DNA of 64,000 nucleotides from Chryseobacterium sp. SC28 (lineage in GTDB: Bacteria > Bacteroidota > Bacteroidia > Flavobacteriales > Weeksellaceae): the NCBI RefSeq assembly GCF_003932955.1, contig NZ_QOVY01000001.1, forward strand, positions 186,001 through 250,000, read 5' to 3'. Both the position numbers and the translations under genes were made by a program. The stretch's first letter is position 1. Each line of letters starts with the position of its first letter. The notes beneath the pieces are model-generated. The model worked only from the letters and a program-made list of their open reading frames with translations. It was not told the DNA's origin and searched no databases. This document shows, one piece after another, positions 7,814 to 17,068 of this stretch.

Positions 7814-9478
7814 TGGGTGACTGAGGATTTTCTCGATGATTTTATGAGTGATCATATAAGTCGGTTTTACACCCGTAAGCCCCAGCCCGCCCGAAGACAG
7901 CGTGCTGCCGGTTTCCAAAGGATTGTCCGAAGCGTAATAAGCATACATCACAAAGAGATCCGGAGAAATGTGATGCCGAATTTTACTCGCCACCTGAATC
8001 GCTTTTTGGTAATGTGCTCCTTCCATTTCCAGCCCGATGGCCTTCCAAGAAGTGGTCATAAAGTAAGACAGAATGTCTTTATTTTGGAGCGATGTTCCCA
8101 AAACCGTCACCATTGGACCTTCAAAAGCTTTGATCTCATCGTCTGCAAAATCTTCTAGTTTCAGAGCATTTTCGAAGGTGTAATTATCGGCAGTTCCCTC
8201 GAAGATGTGCGCTGTCGGAATCATTATATCGCCTTTGCTTCCCGTCAGGATTCCGGCTTTTCCCATTATGGAAATCGATTTTACTTTCATCATATACACT
8301 TCCTCGTGAACTTCGTAGGGTCTCAATAATTCATCCATTACCTCAAAAGCCTGCTCGCCGAAAGCATAATCGAAAACCAAAATCACATCGTCCCCTGTAT
8401 ATTTTTGTCCCGCGAAAATTGTATTTTTAAGTTCCGTTTTCGTTAGATCGATGATTTGCACATCGATATTGCTACCGCTGTGATCATCGATGTAGATCAT
8501 TCCTTCCTGCAAGGCGTGATCCAGCACTTTGGTCTGCAGCTCCTTGCTGTTGCTGATGTCTGCAAATAGCTTATAATCAACTTGGTTGTTTCCTTTTTTG
8601 CTAAGGGCGTCATTGGCAAATAACATATTTTTTACCGAGTGCATATTGGCGCTGATGATGTGAAGCGGACGCATATGCAGATTATTCTCTACCAAAACCT
8701 GCTTGATTTTATTGGCCCATTTTTCCCCGAAAAGGTGGTGACCAACTCTTTCCTGAAGAATAGAGGAGAAATAAATTTCGCGTTCGTTGATCTCTTTCCA
8801 ATCCATCAGACTGACATGTCCCAGCTGGTAGATGATTTTGAATAAACGGTCGGGATTGCTTTCATCTCCAAAATTATTGTAGGCATCAAGCGTTTCGTCA
8901 AAAGTGCGTCCCAAAAAAGAGGATAAATGTATCAGGGCGACTTCTTTCTCTTTTCGGCTGTGCTTTTTCCCGCCTTTTGCCACTTCTTCTATGATTTTCC
9001 AAAGGCGCCTTGGGCGGCCTTCATCCTCCAAATCAAAACCCAAATTTCTGATTTTGTCGGCTTCCAAATAGAGAAACGTAAGATGTGTAAGGATGTCATA
9101 TATTTCCGAACGGCCCAGCAGGACTTCGATATTCATTTGGTGTTCATCGATTCGGTAGCAGTTTCTTCGGCGCTTTTTCGGAACGATTGGTTCAAAACTT
9201 CCCTTATCAAAACCCTCGTCGGAAGTCAAGTGAATGAAAGAACACTCCTCGATGCCTTCGGGAAGACGGTCTAGAACATACAGCAATCCGTTCAGTTCTA
9301 TTTTGTTGGGAATGCTCATGCTGCCGTAGATTTCGGGATTGATGACCATCAGGAGTTTTCTCAACGATTCCCCCGAAACGCCTGCAGGTTTGAAAAACCC
9401 ACGGTAGAATAAGTGTCTCATCGAGATGTACAATCTTTCGATAGCTTCGGTGGTTTCTCTTGCTCGTGAATTTACCAT
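7811..9478 (-). CDS. DUF6909-like protein with nucleoside-phosphorylase-like C-terminus
   Basis: A 555-residue protein common in Bacteroidota and, as far as I recall, annotated DUF6909; no function is established. The N-terminal ~330 residues are mostly charged and helical, including a basic KKRRRNCYR patch near residue 105. The last ~200 residues look like an alpha/beta enzyme domain. AIGLEMEGAHYQKAI near residue 480 resembles the purine-binding EMEGA motif of nucleoside phosphorylases and nucleosidases. GDIMIPTAHIFEGTADNY and a late YYASDNPLE segment are also compatible with that fold. Role in nucleoside or NAD-like metabolism is inference. No signal peptide; likely cytoplasmic. Confidence 0.6.
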   Translation of the reverse strand: MVNSRARETTEAIERLYISMRHLFYRGFFKPAGVSGESLRKLLMVINPEIYGSMSIPNKIELNGLLYVLDRLPEGIEECSFIHLTSDEGFDKGSFEPIVPKKRRRNCYRIDEHQMNIEVLLGRSEIYDILTHLTFLYLEADKIRNLGFDLEDEGRPRRLWKIIEEVAKGGKKHSRKEKEVALIHLSSFLGRTFDETLDAYNNFGDESNPDRLFKIIYQLGHVSLMDWKEINEREIYFSSILQERVGHHLFGEKWANKIKQVLVENNLHMRPLHIISANMHSVKNMLFANDALSKKGNNQVDYKLFADISNSKELQTKVLDHALQEGMIYIDDHSGSNIDVQIIDLTKTELKNTIFAGQKYTGDDVILVFDYAFGEQAFEVMDELLRPYEVHEEVYMMKVKSISIMGKAGILTGSKGDIMIPTAHIFEGTADNYTFENALKLEDFADDEIKAFEGPMVTVLGTSLQNKDILSYFMTTSWKAIGLEMEGAHYQKAIQVASKIRHHISPDLFVMYAYYASDNPLETGSTLSSGGLGLTGVKPTYMITHKIIEKILSHP

Positions 9479-9793
9479 ATATTTGAAATTTTTATAAAAG
9501 TGTGCGAAGATACAAAATTTAAAATAAATTATATCATATTGATACTCAAATGATTAATCGATTTGATTGAAAATATTAAAGCCTTTGTTAAAATTAATCT
9601 TTCTCAAAAGGTTCTAAAAATAATTCCCGGAATAAATTTTATTCATATTCGGATAACAATCATTAAACAAAGCTTTTTTCTTTTTTTTAGAAATCATTAG
9701 ATTTTTTTAGGGTTATCGGATCTTAAAGAAATTATTTGAATTGATACGGCTGCATTTTTTTAGGGGTTACATTATTTCGATTTATATTTTGTG
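9479..9793. other. AT-rich intergenic region with no gene
   Basis: This stretch lies between the divergent DUF6909-like and glutamine synthetase genes. I see no open frame, RNA or repeat in it. On the minus strand a TATCTTCG sequence just upstream of 9478 is a near match to the -7 motif and may drive the DUF6909-like gene. Confidence 0.5.
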
Positions 9794-9801
9794 TAAATTT
9801 G
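9794..9801 (+). promoter_or_regulatory. -7 promoter element for glutamine synthetase
   Basis: Exact TAAATTTG located 24 bases before the chosen ATG at 9825. This supports the downstream start over the longer frame that opens at 9741 and would contain the promoter. Confidence 0.6.
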
Positions 9802-9824
9802 CCTCGTTAAAACAACAAAATTTT

Positions 9825-12023
9825 ATGTCAACATTAAGATTTAAAGCCTTAGCCGAACTTCCGTTCCGAAATTACCGAAGAGATAATTTCGTAGAAGTTC
9901 CCGCAAAACTATCGGAATTGTTTTGTCAAAACGTCTTCTCCGAAGAAACGATGAGAGAATATCTTACCAAGGAGGCCTTCCAACTGCTGATGGAAGCTTC
10001 TAAAAAAGGAACAAAAATCCAAAGACACATCGCAGACCAAGTGGCTGTGGCTATGAAGGATTGGGCTATGTCCAAAGGCGTGACCCATTACACGCACTGG
10101 TTCCAGCCGCTTACGGGAGCCACGGCAGAAAAGCACGATTCCTTCTTCACACCCATCGAGGGTGGCCGGGCGATTGAGAGATTCAGTGGCGGGATGTTGA
10201 TACAGCAAGAGCCGGACGCTTCCTCTTTTCCAAATGGGGGCATCCGAAATACTTTCGAAGCAAGGGGTTACACCGCCTGGGATCCAACGTCGCCGGCGTT
10301 CATTATGGGAACCACCCTTTGTATTCCATCGATTTTTATTTCTTACACCGGCGAAACCTTAGATTATAAAACACCGCTTTTGAGAGCGTTGAATGCGGTG
10401 GACGAAGCGGCTACCGACGTTATGAAATCTTATTTTGACAAGAATGTATCGAAGGTTTCTCCAACGCTGGGATGGGAACAAGAATATTTCCTCGTCGATT
10501 CAGCTTTGTACCAGTCCCGTCCGGATTTGGTTTTGACGGGCAAAACTTTGCTGGGGCATTCTCCGGCGAAAGGTCAGCAGCTGGACGATCACTATTTCGG
10601 CTCCATTCCTACCCGAGTGATGAACTTTATGAAAGATCTCGAAATCGAATGTATGAAACTGGGGATTCCCGTCACCACAAGACACAATGAGGTGGCTCCG
10701 AACCAGTTCGAGCTGGCTCCGATGTTCGAGGAAGTCAATGTGGCGGTAGATCATAATTCATTATTGATGGACATTATGGCGCGCATTGCCCACAAGCATC
10801 ATTTCCATATCTTGTTCCACGAAAAACCATTTGCAGGCATCAACGGAAGTGGAAAACACAACAATTGGTCCCTGGGAACGGATACCGGTGAAAACCTTCT
10901 TAGTCCGGGAAAAAATCCTAAGAAAAATCTTCAATTTTTGAGTTTTTTTGTTAATACCTTGAAAGCCGTTCACGATTATGCAGATCTATTAAGAGCATCC
11001 ATTGCCTCGGCCAGCAACGATCACAGATTAGGTGCCAATGAAGCACCACCGGCCATTATATCGGCTTTTATAGGAAGTCAGCTATCGGGCGTATTGGAAG
11101 AGCTGGAAAAAGTGACCGACGGAAAATTATCTCCCGAGGAAAAGACAGAATTGAAACTGAATGTGGTTGGAAAAATTCCTGAAATCCTTTTGGACAATAC
11201 CGACCGAAACAGGACTTCTCCTTTTGCCTTCACCGGTAACAAATTCGAGATCAGAGCCGTAGGATCCTCCGCCAACTGTGCCGAAGTGATGACGGTAATG
11301 AATGTCATCGTCGCAAAACAATTGAAAACTTTTAAAACCGAGGTAGATGCACTAATAGAAAGCGGCCTCAAGAAAGATGAAGCCATTTTCAATATCCTGC
11401 GAGAATACATCAAACAATCGAAAAAGATTATGTTTGAAGGGGATGGATATTCCGACGACTGGGCTCAGGAAGCCAAGAAACGCGGTCTTAGCAACCTGAA
11501 AACGACACCGGAAGCACTAAAAAAAGAAATGGACAAAAAATTCGTTGCGCTGTATGAAGAATTGGGAATCTATTCGCACCGCGAGTTCGAGGCAAGGAAC
11601 GAAATCAAACTCGAGAAATATTCTGCAGTCATAGACATCGAGGCACGTGTGCTGGCTGACATCGCGAGAAATCATATTATCCCTGCCGCGCTCAATTATC
11701 AAAACCGATTAATCGAGAACGTCAAAGGCCTGAAAGAAATCTTCAGTGAAAAAGAATTTAAGACTTTAGCCAAAGAACAGTTGAGCCTGATATCGGACAT
11801 TTCACGAAACGTTTCCCAAATCAAATTGGGAGTTGATGAATTATTGGCGGCCAAAGAAATAGCGAAAAACACAGAAGGAAGCCAGCGACAAGCCGAGGAA
11901 TACTGCAATAAAGTAATTCCTTTATTCGAAAATATTCGCGTTCCGTCGGATGCTTTGGAAATGATGGTGGACGATGAACTGTGGCCGATGACCAAATATA
12001 GAGAACTCCTATTTACGAAATAA
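9825..12023 (+). CDS. glnN: glutamine synthetase, type III
   Basis: Makes glutamine from glutamate, ammonia and ATP, the main ammonium-assimilation step. The start at 9825 (MSTLRFKALAELPFRNYR) gives 732 residues, typical of the large GSIII class and longer than GSI. Type III features visible include FEARGYTAWDPTSPAFI, TLGWEQEYFLVD (metal-binding acidic residues), RHNEVAPNQFELAPMFEEVNVAVDHN, the glycine loop GSGKHNNWSLGT, and RNRTSPFAFTGNKFEIRAVGSS near the active site. Upstream is a strong -7 element and downstream an intrinsic terminator, so it is a single-gene unit. A longer start at 9741 is rejected because it would place the promoter inside the coding region. Confidence 0.96.
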   Translation: MSTLRFKALAELPFRNYRRDNFVEVPAKLSELFCQNVFSEETMREYLTKEAFQLLMEASKKGTKIQRHIADQVAVAMKDWAMSKGVTHYTHWFQPLTGATAEKHDSFFTPIEGGRAIERFSGGMLIQQEPDASSFPNGGIRNTFEARGYTAWDPTSPAFIMGTTLCIPSIFISYTGETLDYKTPLLRALNAVDEAATDVMKSYFDKNVSKVSPTLGWEQEYFLVDSALYQSRPDLVLTGKTLLGHSPAKGQQLDDHYFGSIPTRVMNFMKDLEIECMKLGIPVTTRHNEVAPNQFELAPMFEEVNVAVDHNSLLMDIMARIAHKHHFHILFHEKPFAGINGSGKHNNWSLGTDTGENLLSPGKNPKKNLQFLSFFVNTLKAVHDYADLLRASIASASNDHRLGANEAPPAIISAFIGSQLSGVLEELEKVTDGKLSPEEKTELKLNVVGKIPEILLDNTDRNRTSPFAFTGNKFEIRAVGSSANCAEVMTVMNVIVAKQLKTFKTEVDALIESGLKKDEAIFNILREYIKQSKKIMFEGDGYSDDWAQEAKKRGLSNLKTTPEALKKEMDKKFVALYEELGIYSHREFEARNEIKLEKYSAVIDIEARVLADIARNHIIPAALNYQNRLIENVKGLKEIFSEKEFKTLAKEQLSLISDISRNVSQIKLGVDELLAAKEIAKNTEGSQRQAEEYCNKVIPLFENIRVPSDALEMMVDDELWPMTKYRELLFTK

Positions 12024-12054
12024 AATAAATGTTAACAAATCTTAACTAAAAATT

Positions 12055-12095
12055 AAACCGCAAAGTCCAAATAAAGGCTTTGCGGTTTGTTTTTC
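12055..12095 (+). terminator. intrinsic terminator of glnN
   Basis: AAACCGCAAAG (12055-12065) pairs perfectly with CTTTGCGGTTT (12078-12088), followed by a T-rich tail. Confidence 0.85.
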
Positions 12096-12180
12096 TTTAA
12101 CATTCTACTTGAGATTGTTAAAATATGTTAAACTAAAGCATTGCCATACCAAAATGAAGGAAGCTTCAGAGAGTAATGGC

Positions 12181-12188
12181 TAATTTTG
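12181..12188 (+). promoter_or_regulatory. -7 promoter element for the NlpC/P60 lipoprotein gene
   Basis: Exact TAATTTTG, 50 bases before the ATG at 12238. No convincing -33 element was seen. Confidence 0.45.
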
Positions 12189-12237
12189 CTATGCATCACA
12201 AAAAATCAACTCAAGTTTAACAAATAATTAAATATAT

Positions 12238-12894
12238 ATGAAGAAAAGAATTCAAGTTTATTTTTTATTTGTCGCCACATTTTTTTCGCTGCAATCTTGC
12301 GTTTCCAACTATGTGGTTTCTAATAATAAACCATACAAAACGGATGCCAATTTTGAATCTTTGGACATTAAAGCTGTTCCTAAAATTCAGGCCAATAAAG
12401 GACAACAAGTTCTGGCAGCCATTGCCAATACCAATGAGCAAATCAAAAGATCGGTGATAGAAAATGCCATCAGCTATAGCAACACCATTGATAACATCTT
12501 GTCTGAAGCGGAAAGCTACCTTGGCACACCTTACAGATATGGCGGAACTACCAGAAGAGGAATAGATTGCTCGGCATTCGTGCTGTCCGTTTTTGGTGCA
12601 GCAGCCGGGATGAATCTTCCTCGCGTAGCAGCAGCACAGTCTCAGGAAGGCGATTCTGTTGACAAAAAAGAATTACAAAAAGGAGACTTGGTTTTTTTCT
12701 CGCATCAAGGAAGCAGAATCTCACACGTCGGGATCGTCGAAGAAATTACCGCAGACGGACAAGTCAAATTCATCCACGCCGCCACCTCCAAAGGCGTGAT
12801 GGTTTCATCATTGGATGATAATTATTGGGGTCCCAAATTCAGATTCGCAAAACGAATCGTAAAAGCAGACAGATTAAGTGTATTAAATAATTAG
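12238..12894 (+). CDS. NlpC/P60 (C40) peptidoglycan endopeptidase lipoprotein
   Basis: A 218-residue cell-wall hydrolase that cuts stem peptides of peptidoglycan. The signal peptide ends in a lipobox, SLQSC, with the lipidated Cys at position 21. A ~70-residue spacer leads to the catalytic domain: YLGTPYRYGGTTRRGIDCSAF with nucleophile C111, SHVGIV with H163, and FIHAAT with H180. The triad is complete, so the enzyme should be active in the periplasm. Single gene between two terminators. Confidence 0.93.
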   Translation: MKKRIQVYFLFVATFFSLQSCVSNYVVSNNKPYKTDANFESLDIKAVPKIQANKGQQVLAAIANTNEQIKRSVIENAISYSNTIDNILSEAESYLGTPYRYGGTTRRGIDCSAFVLSVFGAAAGMNLPRVAAAQSQEGDSVDKKELQKGDLVFFSHQGSRISHVGIVEEITADGQVKFIHAATSKGVMVSSLDDNYWGPKFRFAKRIVKADRLSVLNN

Positions 12895-12917
12895 AGAACC
12901 TGGAGATATTCAGAAAG

Positions 12918-12950
12918 AACCTCAGATTGACAATTTCTGGGGTTTTTTGT
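12918..12950. terminator. intrinsic terminator after the NlpC/P60 gene
   Basis: ACCTCAG (12919-12925) pairs with CTGGGGT (12937-12943, one G-U pair), followed by T6. The next gene is convergent. Confidence 0.7.
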
Positions 12951-12957
12951 TTTTGTA

Positions 12958-13971
12958 TTATTCGATAATCAACGCTTCAATCTTCAACCGGGCAGCCTGA
13001 GTCTTCAGCTTCTGAATCAAGGCGTACAACTCGGGGAAGTCCGTAGAAATCTGCGTCCAGACCGTACTCAATTCAAAAATATTATCGATTCCCAAGAAAA
13101 GACTTTCCAAAAAGTGCGGTTTCCGCTGGATCAAACCTCGGAATCCGTAGGCACCCAAGACCTGCAAAAAGCGCATCAGCATCATCCAATGGAAAGATGA
13201 TTTTAGCGCTTTTCTGTCGAATTCAGTTTGCCAAAAGGACAAATAATAATCCAGCATTTCTGCTTTGAAATCCTCCGGAAACTTAGCTTTGGCCTGATAG
13301 AGAAAGGAAATGACATCATAGCCGGCCGGACCCTCCATCGCACCTTGATAATCGATAAAAAAAACATCGTCCTTGTCATCCACCAAAATATTTCTCGATT
13401 GGAAATCCCGAATCATCAGCACCTTCGGGGCTTGCTTCTGAACGACCTCCGAGATCTTCTGGAACTCCTTCAGCAAAGTAGATTTGTGATATTCGATTTC
13501 CAAAACATCAATCAAAAAATTCTTGAAGTAATAGAGATCGTGCATTATCGGCAGGCTATCGTATCTTTCATATTCGAAACTGTGGCTGAAATCTGCTTTC
13601 CCCGCCGTTTTGGTTTGCAATTCATAGAGCGATTTCAGACTTTTTTGAACCAAATTTTTGACCCGATTGGATTCTTTTTCAGCGGAAATAATTTCGGACA
13701 AAGTCTTGCTGCCCAAAAATTCCTGAATGTAAAGATTTTTGTCTTCGTTGATCTTGAAGACTGTTGGCGTATTAAGATTCAGATCTTTGAGTAATTTTGA
13801 AAAGTAGAAAAAAGCTTCGTTTTCGCGAATGTTCTCGTTGTAAGTAACAAGATATTTTGTCCCTGCGGAAGTCGCAATGTAGTTAATCCTCGATGATCCG
13901 CTTTGCGGCAGTTTTTGGAACGAATCGGCATTGCGACCGACAAAATCTTCGAAAAATTTCTGATGTTGCAT
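12958..13971 (-). CDS. aminoglycoside-phosphotransferase-fold kinase, substrate unknown
   Basis: A 337-residue protein with the small-molecule kinase fold of the APH/choline kinase family. The catalytic loop reads MIRDFQSRNILV (D189, N194) and the metal-binding DFG equivalent is FFIDYQGA (D207). The N-lobe strand YLVTYNENIRENEAFFYF carries the expected charged residues. The motif resembles sugar kinases of the AmgK type involved in cell-wall recycling more than drug-resistance enzymes, but the substrate cannot be read from sequence. Divergent from xrtF. Confidence 0.75.
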   Translation of the reverse strand: MQHQKFFEDFVGRNADSFQKLPQSGSSRINYIATSAGTKYLVTYNENIRENEAFFYFSKLLKDLNLNTPTVFKINEDKNLYIQEFLGSKTLSEIISAEKESNRVKNLVQKSLKSLYELQTKTAGKADFSHSFEYERYDSLPIMHDLYYFKNFLIDVLEIEYHKSTLLKEFQKISEVVQKQAPKVLMIRDFQSRNILVDDKDDVFFIDYQGAMEGPAGYDVISFLYQAKAKFPEDFKAEMLDYYLSFWQTEFDRKALKSSFHWMMLMRFLQVLGAYGFRGLIQRKPHFLESLFLGIDNIFELSTVWTQISTDFPELYALIQKLKTQAARLKIEALIIE

Positions 13972-14031
13972 TATATTACAAAGTTAATTAATAATAGAAT
14001 TTGAAACCACGGAAAATTGTATTTTTACCCT

Positions 14032-14562
14032 ATGAAAGATTTTCTGCCGGTTCTGAAGATTTTGTTGAGATTCGTTGTTATCTACATTGTTTTTGTCATG
14101 CTTTATCAGTTTTATCTCAATCATTACGCCGTCCAAGTGGTAGATCCATTCACCAGATGGGTGGCCTGGCAGGTTGAGGTTGTACAGGATTTTTTGGGCT
14201 TTCCCACCCAATTGGTGGACAGTATGAAACTTCACAGCATTCTTTTCCTAACCAATGGGCAATTTACAACGAGAATGGTGGAGGGTTGCAATGTGATTTC
14301 GGTAGCCATTCTTTTTGCGGCATTTATTTTTGCTTTTTACAAAGGCGCAAAAACTTTTCTCTATGTTTTGTTGGGTCTTGTCATTCTTCACGTCCTGAAT
14401 ATTTTCAGAATTGCACTGCTGAATATCATTTATTTGAAATATCCGCAATACGAGAAAATGGGTCACGATTATCTTTTTCCTGCCATTATTTACGGCGGCG
14501 TCATCATTCTTTGGCTGGTTTGGATTCAGTTTTTTGCACTCAAGAAAGTCGAGAATGCTTAG
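14032..14562 (+). CDS. xrtF: exosortase family protein XrtF
   Basis: A 176-residue integral membrane transpeptidase-like protein of the exosortase family; XrtF is the Flavobacteriia variant. The motifs of the catalytic triad are present: EGCN (C86), FRIALLN (R126) and GHDYLFP (H145). Several hydrophobic segments are visible. Exosortases cleave and anchor exported proteins carrying a C-terminal sorting tripartite signal. The ATG at 14032 is preferred to 14017. It overlaps the next gene by 8 bases, indicating translational coupling with its partner. Confidence 0.93.
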   Translation: MKDFLPVLKILLRFVVIYIVFVMLYQFYLNHYAVQVVDPFTRWVAWQVEVVQDFLGFPTQLVDSMKLHSILFLTNGQFTTRMVEGCNVISVAILFAAFIFAFYKGAKTFLYVLLGLVILHVLNIFRIALLNIIYLKYPQYEKMGHDYLFPAIIYGGVIILWLVWIQFFALKKVENA

Positions 14563-14980
14563 GTGGATTTTGGTTTTCGTAGGTGTAGTTGGGTTGGTAG
14601 GCATCCGGGCATTGGAGGATAGGCTCTTTTATGATCCGTTTCTTTGGTATTTCAAATCTGCAGATCACGCGGCGGTTTTTCCGGATTACGAATGGGGCAA
14701 ACTGATTTTAGGATATATTTATCGGTTTTTGCTGAACACCTTTTTCTCCCTTTGGATTATTCATTTTTTGTTTCAGAATAAAGAATGGACCTTGCAGGCT
14801 TTGGTTTTGATGGTTTTAATTTTCATCATTGTATTTCCACTATATTTGATTTGTATCGAGGAAAGATTCCGGTTTGGTTATCTCTTTGCGTTTTACATCA
14901 GAAGATTCGTGATTCAGCCTTTAACTTTGCTTTTAATCATTCCTATTTTTTACTATAGGAAAATAATTTCAGAACGTTAA
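14555..14980 (+). CDS. exosortase F system-associated membrane protein
   Basis: A 141-residue protein with four or more hydrophobic segments, starting at an ATG inside the end of xrtF. Conserved-looking features are FYDPFLWYFKSADH near the N-terminus and CIEERFRFGYLFAFYIRRFVIQP near the C-terminus. In Flavobacteriia a protein of this size and topology regularly follows xrtF, and the overlap supports a joint function. Its molecular role is unknown. The 3' end overlaps the convergent cation-transporter gene by 12 bases. Confidence 0.85.
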   Translation: MLRWILVFVGVVGLVGIRALEDRLFYDPFLWYFKSADHAAVFPDYEWGKLILGYIYRFLLNTFFSLWIIHFLFQNKEWTLQALVLMVLIFIIVFPLYLICIEERFRFGYLFAFYIRRFVIQPLTLLLIIPIFYYRKIISER

Positions 14981-15976
14981 ATTATCAATGGTATGCTTGT
15001 CGCGCTGAGAAATGTTCTCGCCGTTCCATTCCACTTTTTTTACGAGTTCGTGCTGACGGACGGGACAGTTTTCGATTTGGCAAATCGGGCATGAAGTCGG
15101 CTTGCAATCGTCCATATGAAAATTAAATTCTACCACTCTTTCCGTATTTTCTACAATGATTCGGATCATTTCTTCCATTTCGTTGTGTGCGGTTCTCAAA
15201 TCAAAATACCAAGGCAAAGTAATGTGAGCATCGATGTGAAGCCGGCTTCCAAATTGCTGAATTTTCATATTATGCACATCGATCCACTCCGGTTTCCGGT
15301 TTTGGTTGAGGAATTCCGCAAGTCTGCCAAGCATAGCAGGATCGGCTTCGTCCATAATTCCGCTGAGCGAGCGGCGCACGATCTTGTAACCAACGGTTAT
15401 AATATAAACCCCGAAAAACAACGCAACAACCGAATCTATCCAAAAAATCTGTGTGAAGTAAACGATGACCAAACTTACCACAACACCCAACGTGGTAAAA
15501 GTGTCCGACTGCAAATGTCTCCCGGAAGAAATTAAAACCACCGAATTCTGCCTTTTTCCTATCCGAATCGAGACGTACCCCAAAACATAATTGGCAATGG
15601 CCGTTGTAGCGATAATCCAGATTCCCCAATCTAATTTATTGAGAATTTTTCCGGTGAGCAAACTGTTGCACCCTTCATAAATAATCATCAGACCTGCGAT
15701 GCTAATCAAGGAACCTTCGATCGCCGAGGTGACAAATTCTACCTTTCCGTGTCCGTATGGATGATTGTCATCGCGGGGTTTGCCGCCAAGATACAGGGCA
15801 TACAGTCCCATAAAGGCACTCACGATATTGACAATGCTTTCCATCGCGTCCGAAAAGACAGCATCGGAGCTGGTCATCTTCCAGGCAATTATTTTGCCGA
15901 CAAAAAGTATGATGCCTACTGCAGCGATCCATTTCTGAAAAGCGATGCTGGTGTTTTGTGCCTTGCTGTTTTCCAT
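14969..15976 (-). CDS. cation diffusion facilitator family transporter
   Basis: A 335-residue inner-membrane metal/proton antiporter exporting Zn, Fe, Mn or similar ions. Six membrane helices are visible. The family signature residues occur in SDAVFSDAMESIVN (helix 2 Asp pair) and HPYGHGKVEFVTSAIEG, with a third set in SSGRHLQSDTFTTLG. A cytoplasmic domain follows (RLHIDAHITLPWYFDLRTAHNEMEEM). The far C-terminus adds a four-cysteine cluster, CKPTSCPICQIENCP, a possible extra metal site. The ion specificity is not readable. Confidence 0.92.
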   Translation of the reverse strand: MENSKAQNTSIAFQKWIAAVGIILFVGKIIAWKMTSSDAVFSDAMESIVNIVSAFMGLYALYLGGKPRDDNHPYGHGKVEFVTSAIEGSLISIAGLMIIYEGCNSLLTGKILNKLDWGIWIIATTAIANYVLGYVSIRIGKRQNSVVLISSGRHLQSDTFTTLGVVVSLVIVYFTQIFWIDSVVALFFGVYIITVGYKIVRRSLSGIMDEADPAMLGRLAEFLNQNRKPEWIDVHNMKIQQFGSRLHIDAHITLPWYFDLRTAHNEMEEMIRIIVENTERVVEFNFHMDDCKPTSCPICQIENCPVRQHELVKKVEWNGENISQRDKHTIDNLTF

Positions 15977-15987
15977 TGTTAAAATAA

Positions 15988-16013
15988 AAAATCTTCGAGC
16001 TTTTTCGAAGATT
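15988..16013 (-). terminator. intrinsic terminator of asd
   Basis: On the minus strand AATCTTCG pairs with CGAAGATT, followed by TTTTATTTT. It separates asd from the cation-transporter gene. Confidence 0.75.
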
Positions 16014-16030
16014 CTTTGATTTTTGTTAGT

Positions 16031-17020
16031 TTAGACTAAGTTGTTTGCCACCAAATATTCTGCGATCTGCACGGCGTTGGTAGCGGCGCCTTTCCGAAGA
16101 TTGTCTGCCACGATCCACAGGTTGAGCGTCTTGGGTTGCGAGAGATCTCTTCGGATTCTTCCTACGAAGACCTCATCTTTGCCTTCGGAATACAGTGGCA
16201 TCGGATAATGGTTGCTTTTCACATCGTCTTGCAGCGTCACGCCGGGCATTTCGGAAAGAATTTGTCGCACTTCATCGATATCAAATTCATTTTCGAATTC
16301 GATATTCACGCTCTCCGAGTGCCCACCTTGCACGGGAACCCTTACGGCAGTTGCAGTAAGATTAAAAGTGTCGTCGCCCATAATTTTCTTGGGCTCTTTC
16401 ATCAATTTGATTTCTTCTTTGGTGTAATCGTCATCTGCAAAAACATCGCAGTGCGGCAATGCGTTTTTGAAGATTTGATACGGATAGACTTTCTCGGGAT
16501 TTTCGCCTTTAATCTCGGCATTTAATTGATCTACTGCTGCTTTGCCGGTTCCCGTTACCGATTGATAGGTGGAAACGATAACCCTTTTGATGTCATATTT
16601 CTGATTGAGCGGATGCAGCACCATTACCAGCTGGATGGTAGAACAATTGGGGTTGGCGATGATTTTGTCTTCCTTGGTCAAAACGTTGGCATTGATTTCC
16701 GGAACCACCAATTTCTTCGTGGGATCCATTCGCCAGGCAGAGGAATTGTCGATAACGACGGTTCCGACTTCGGCAAATTTTGGTGCAAATTCCAGGGAAG
16801 TATTTCCGCCGGCTGAGAAGATGGCGATCTCGGGTTTGGCTGCGATAGCATCTGTCATGCTGACGATGGTCAATTCCTTGTCTTTGAACTTGACCTTTTT
16901 GCCAACAGATTTTTCCGAAGCTACTGGAATTAATTCGGTAATCGGAAGGTTTCGCTCTTCCAAAACCTTCAGCATCACTTGTCCCACCATTCCGGTTGCG
17001 CCTACTACAGCTACTTTCAT
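16031..17020 (-). CDS. asd: aspartate-semialdehyde dehydrogenase
   Basis: Reduces aspartyl phosphate to aspartate semialdehyde, the branch point to lysine/diaminopimelate, threonine and methionine. The protein has 329 residues. An NADP-binding loop, VVGATGMVGQ, opens the chain. The active-site Cys is C126 in IIANPNCSTIQ. The substrate-binding segment GGHSESVNIEFE is present. Upstream of lysA and murE in the pathway, so three diaminopimelate-pathway steps are encoded in this window at separate loci. Confidence 0.96.
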   Translation of the reverse strand: MKVAVVGATGMVGQVMLKVLEERNLPITELIPVASEKSVGKKVKFKDKELTIVSMTDAIAAKPEIAIFSAGGNTSLEFAPKFAEVGTVVIDNSSAWRMDPTKKLVVPEINANVLTKEDKIIANPNCSTIQLVMVLHPLNQKYDIKRVIVSTYQSVTGTGKAAVDQLNAEIKGENPEKVYPYQIFKNALPHCDVFADDDYTKEEIKLMKEPKKIMGDDTFNLTATAVRVPVQGGHSESVNIEFENEFDIDEVRQILSEMPGVTLQDDVKSNHYPMPLYSEGKDEVFVGRIRRDLSQPKTLNLWIVADNLRKGAATNAVQIAEYLVANNLV

Positions 17021-17068
17021 TTGTTTTATGATTAATTAATAATTAATGATGATGGCTCCGACATTTGA

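Noticed and set aside
9741-9824. 28-codon N-terminal extension of glutamine synthetase
   Set aside because: It contains the TAAATTTG promoter element and is absent from the family pattern; the ATG at 9825 is used.
13228-13794. 188-residue plus-strand frame opposite the APH-fold kinase gene
   Set aside because: Complement of a gene with intact catalytic motifs; composition is that of a shadow frame.
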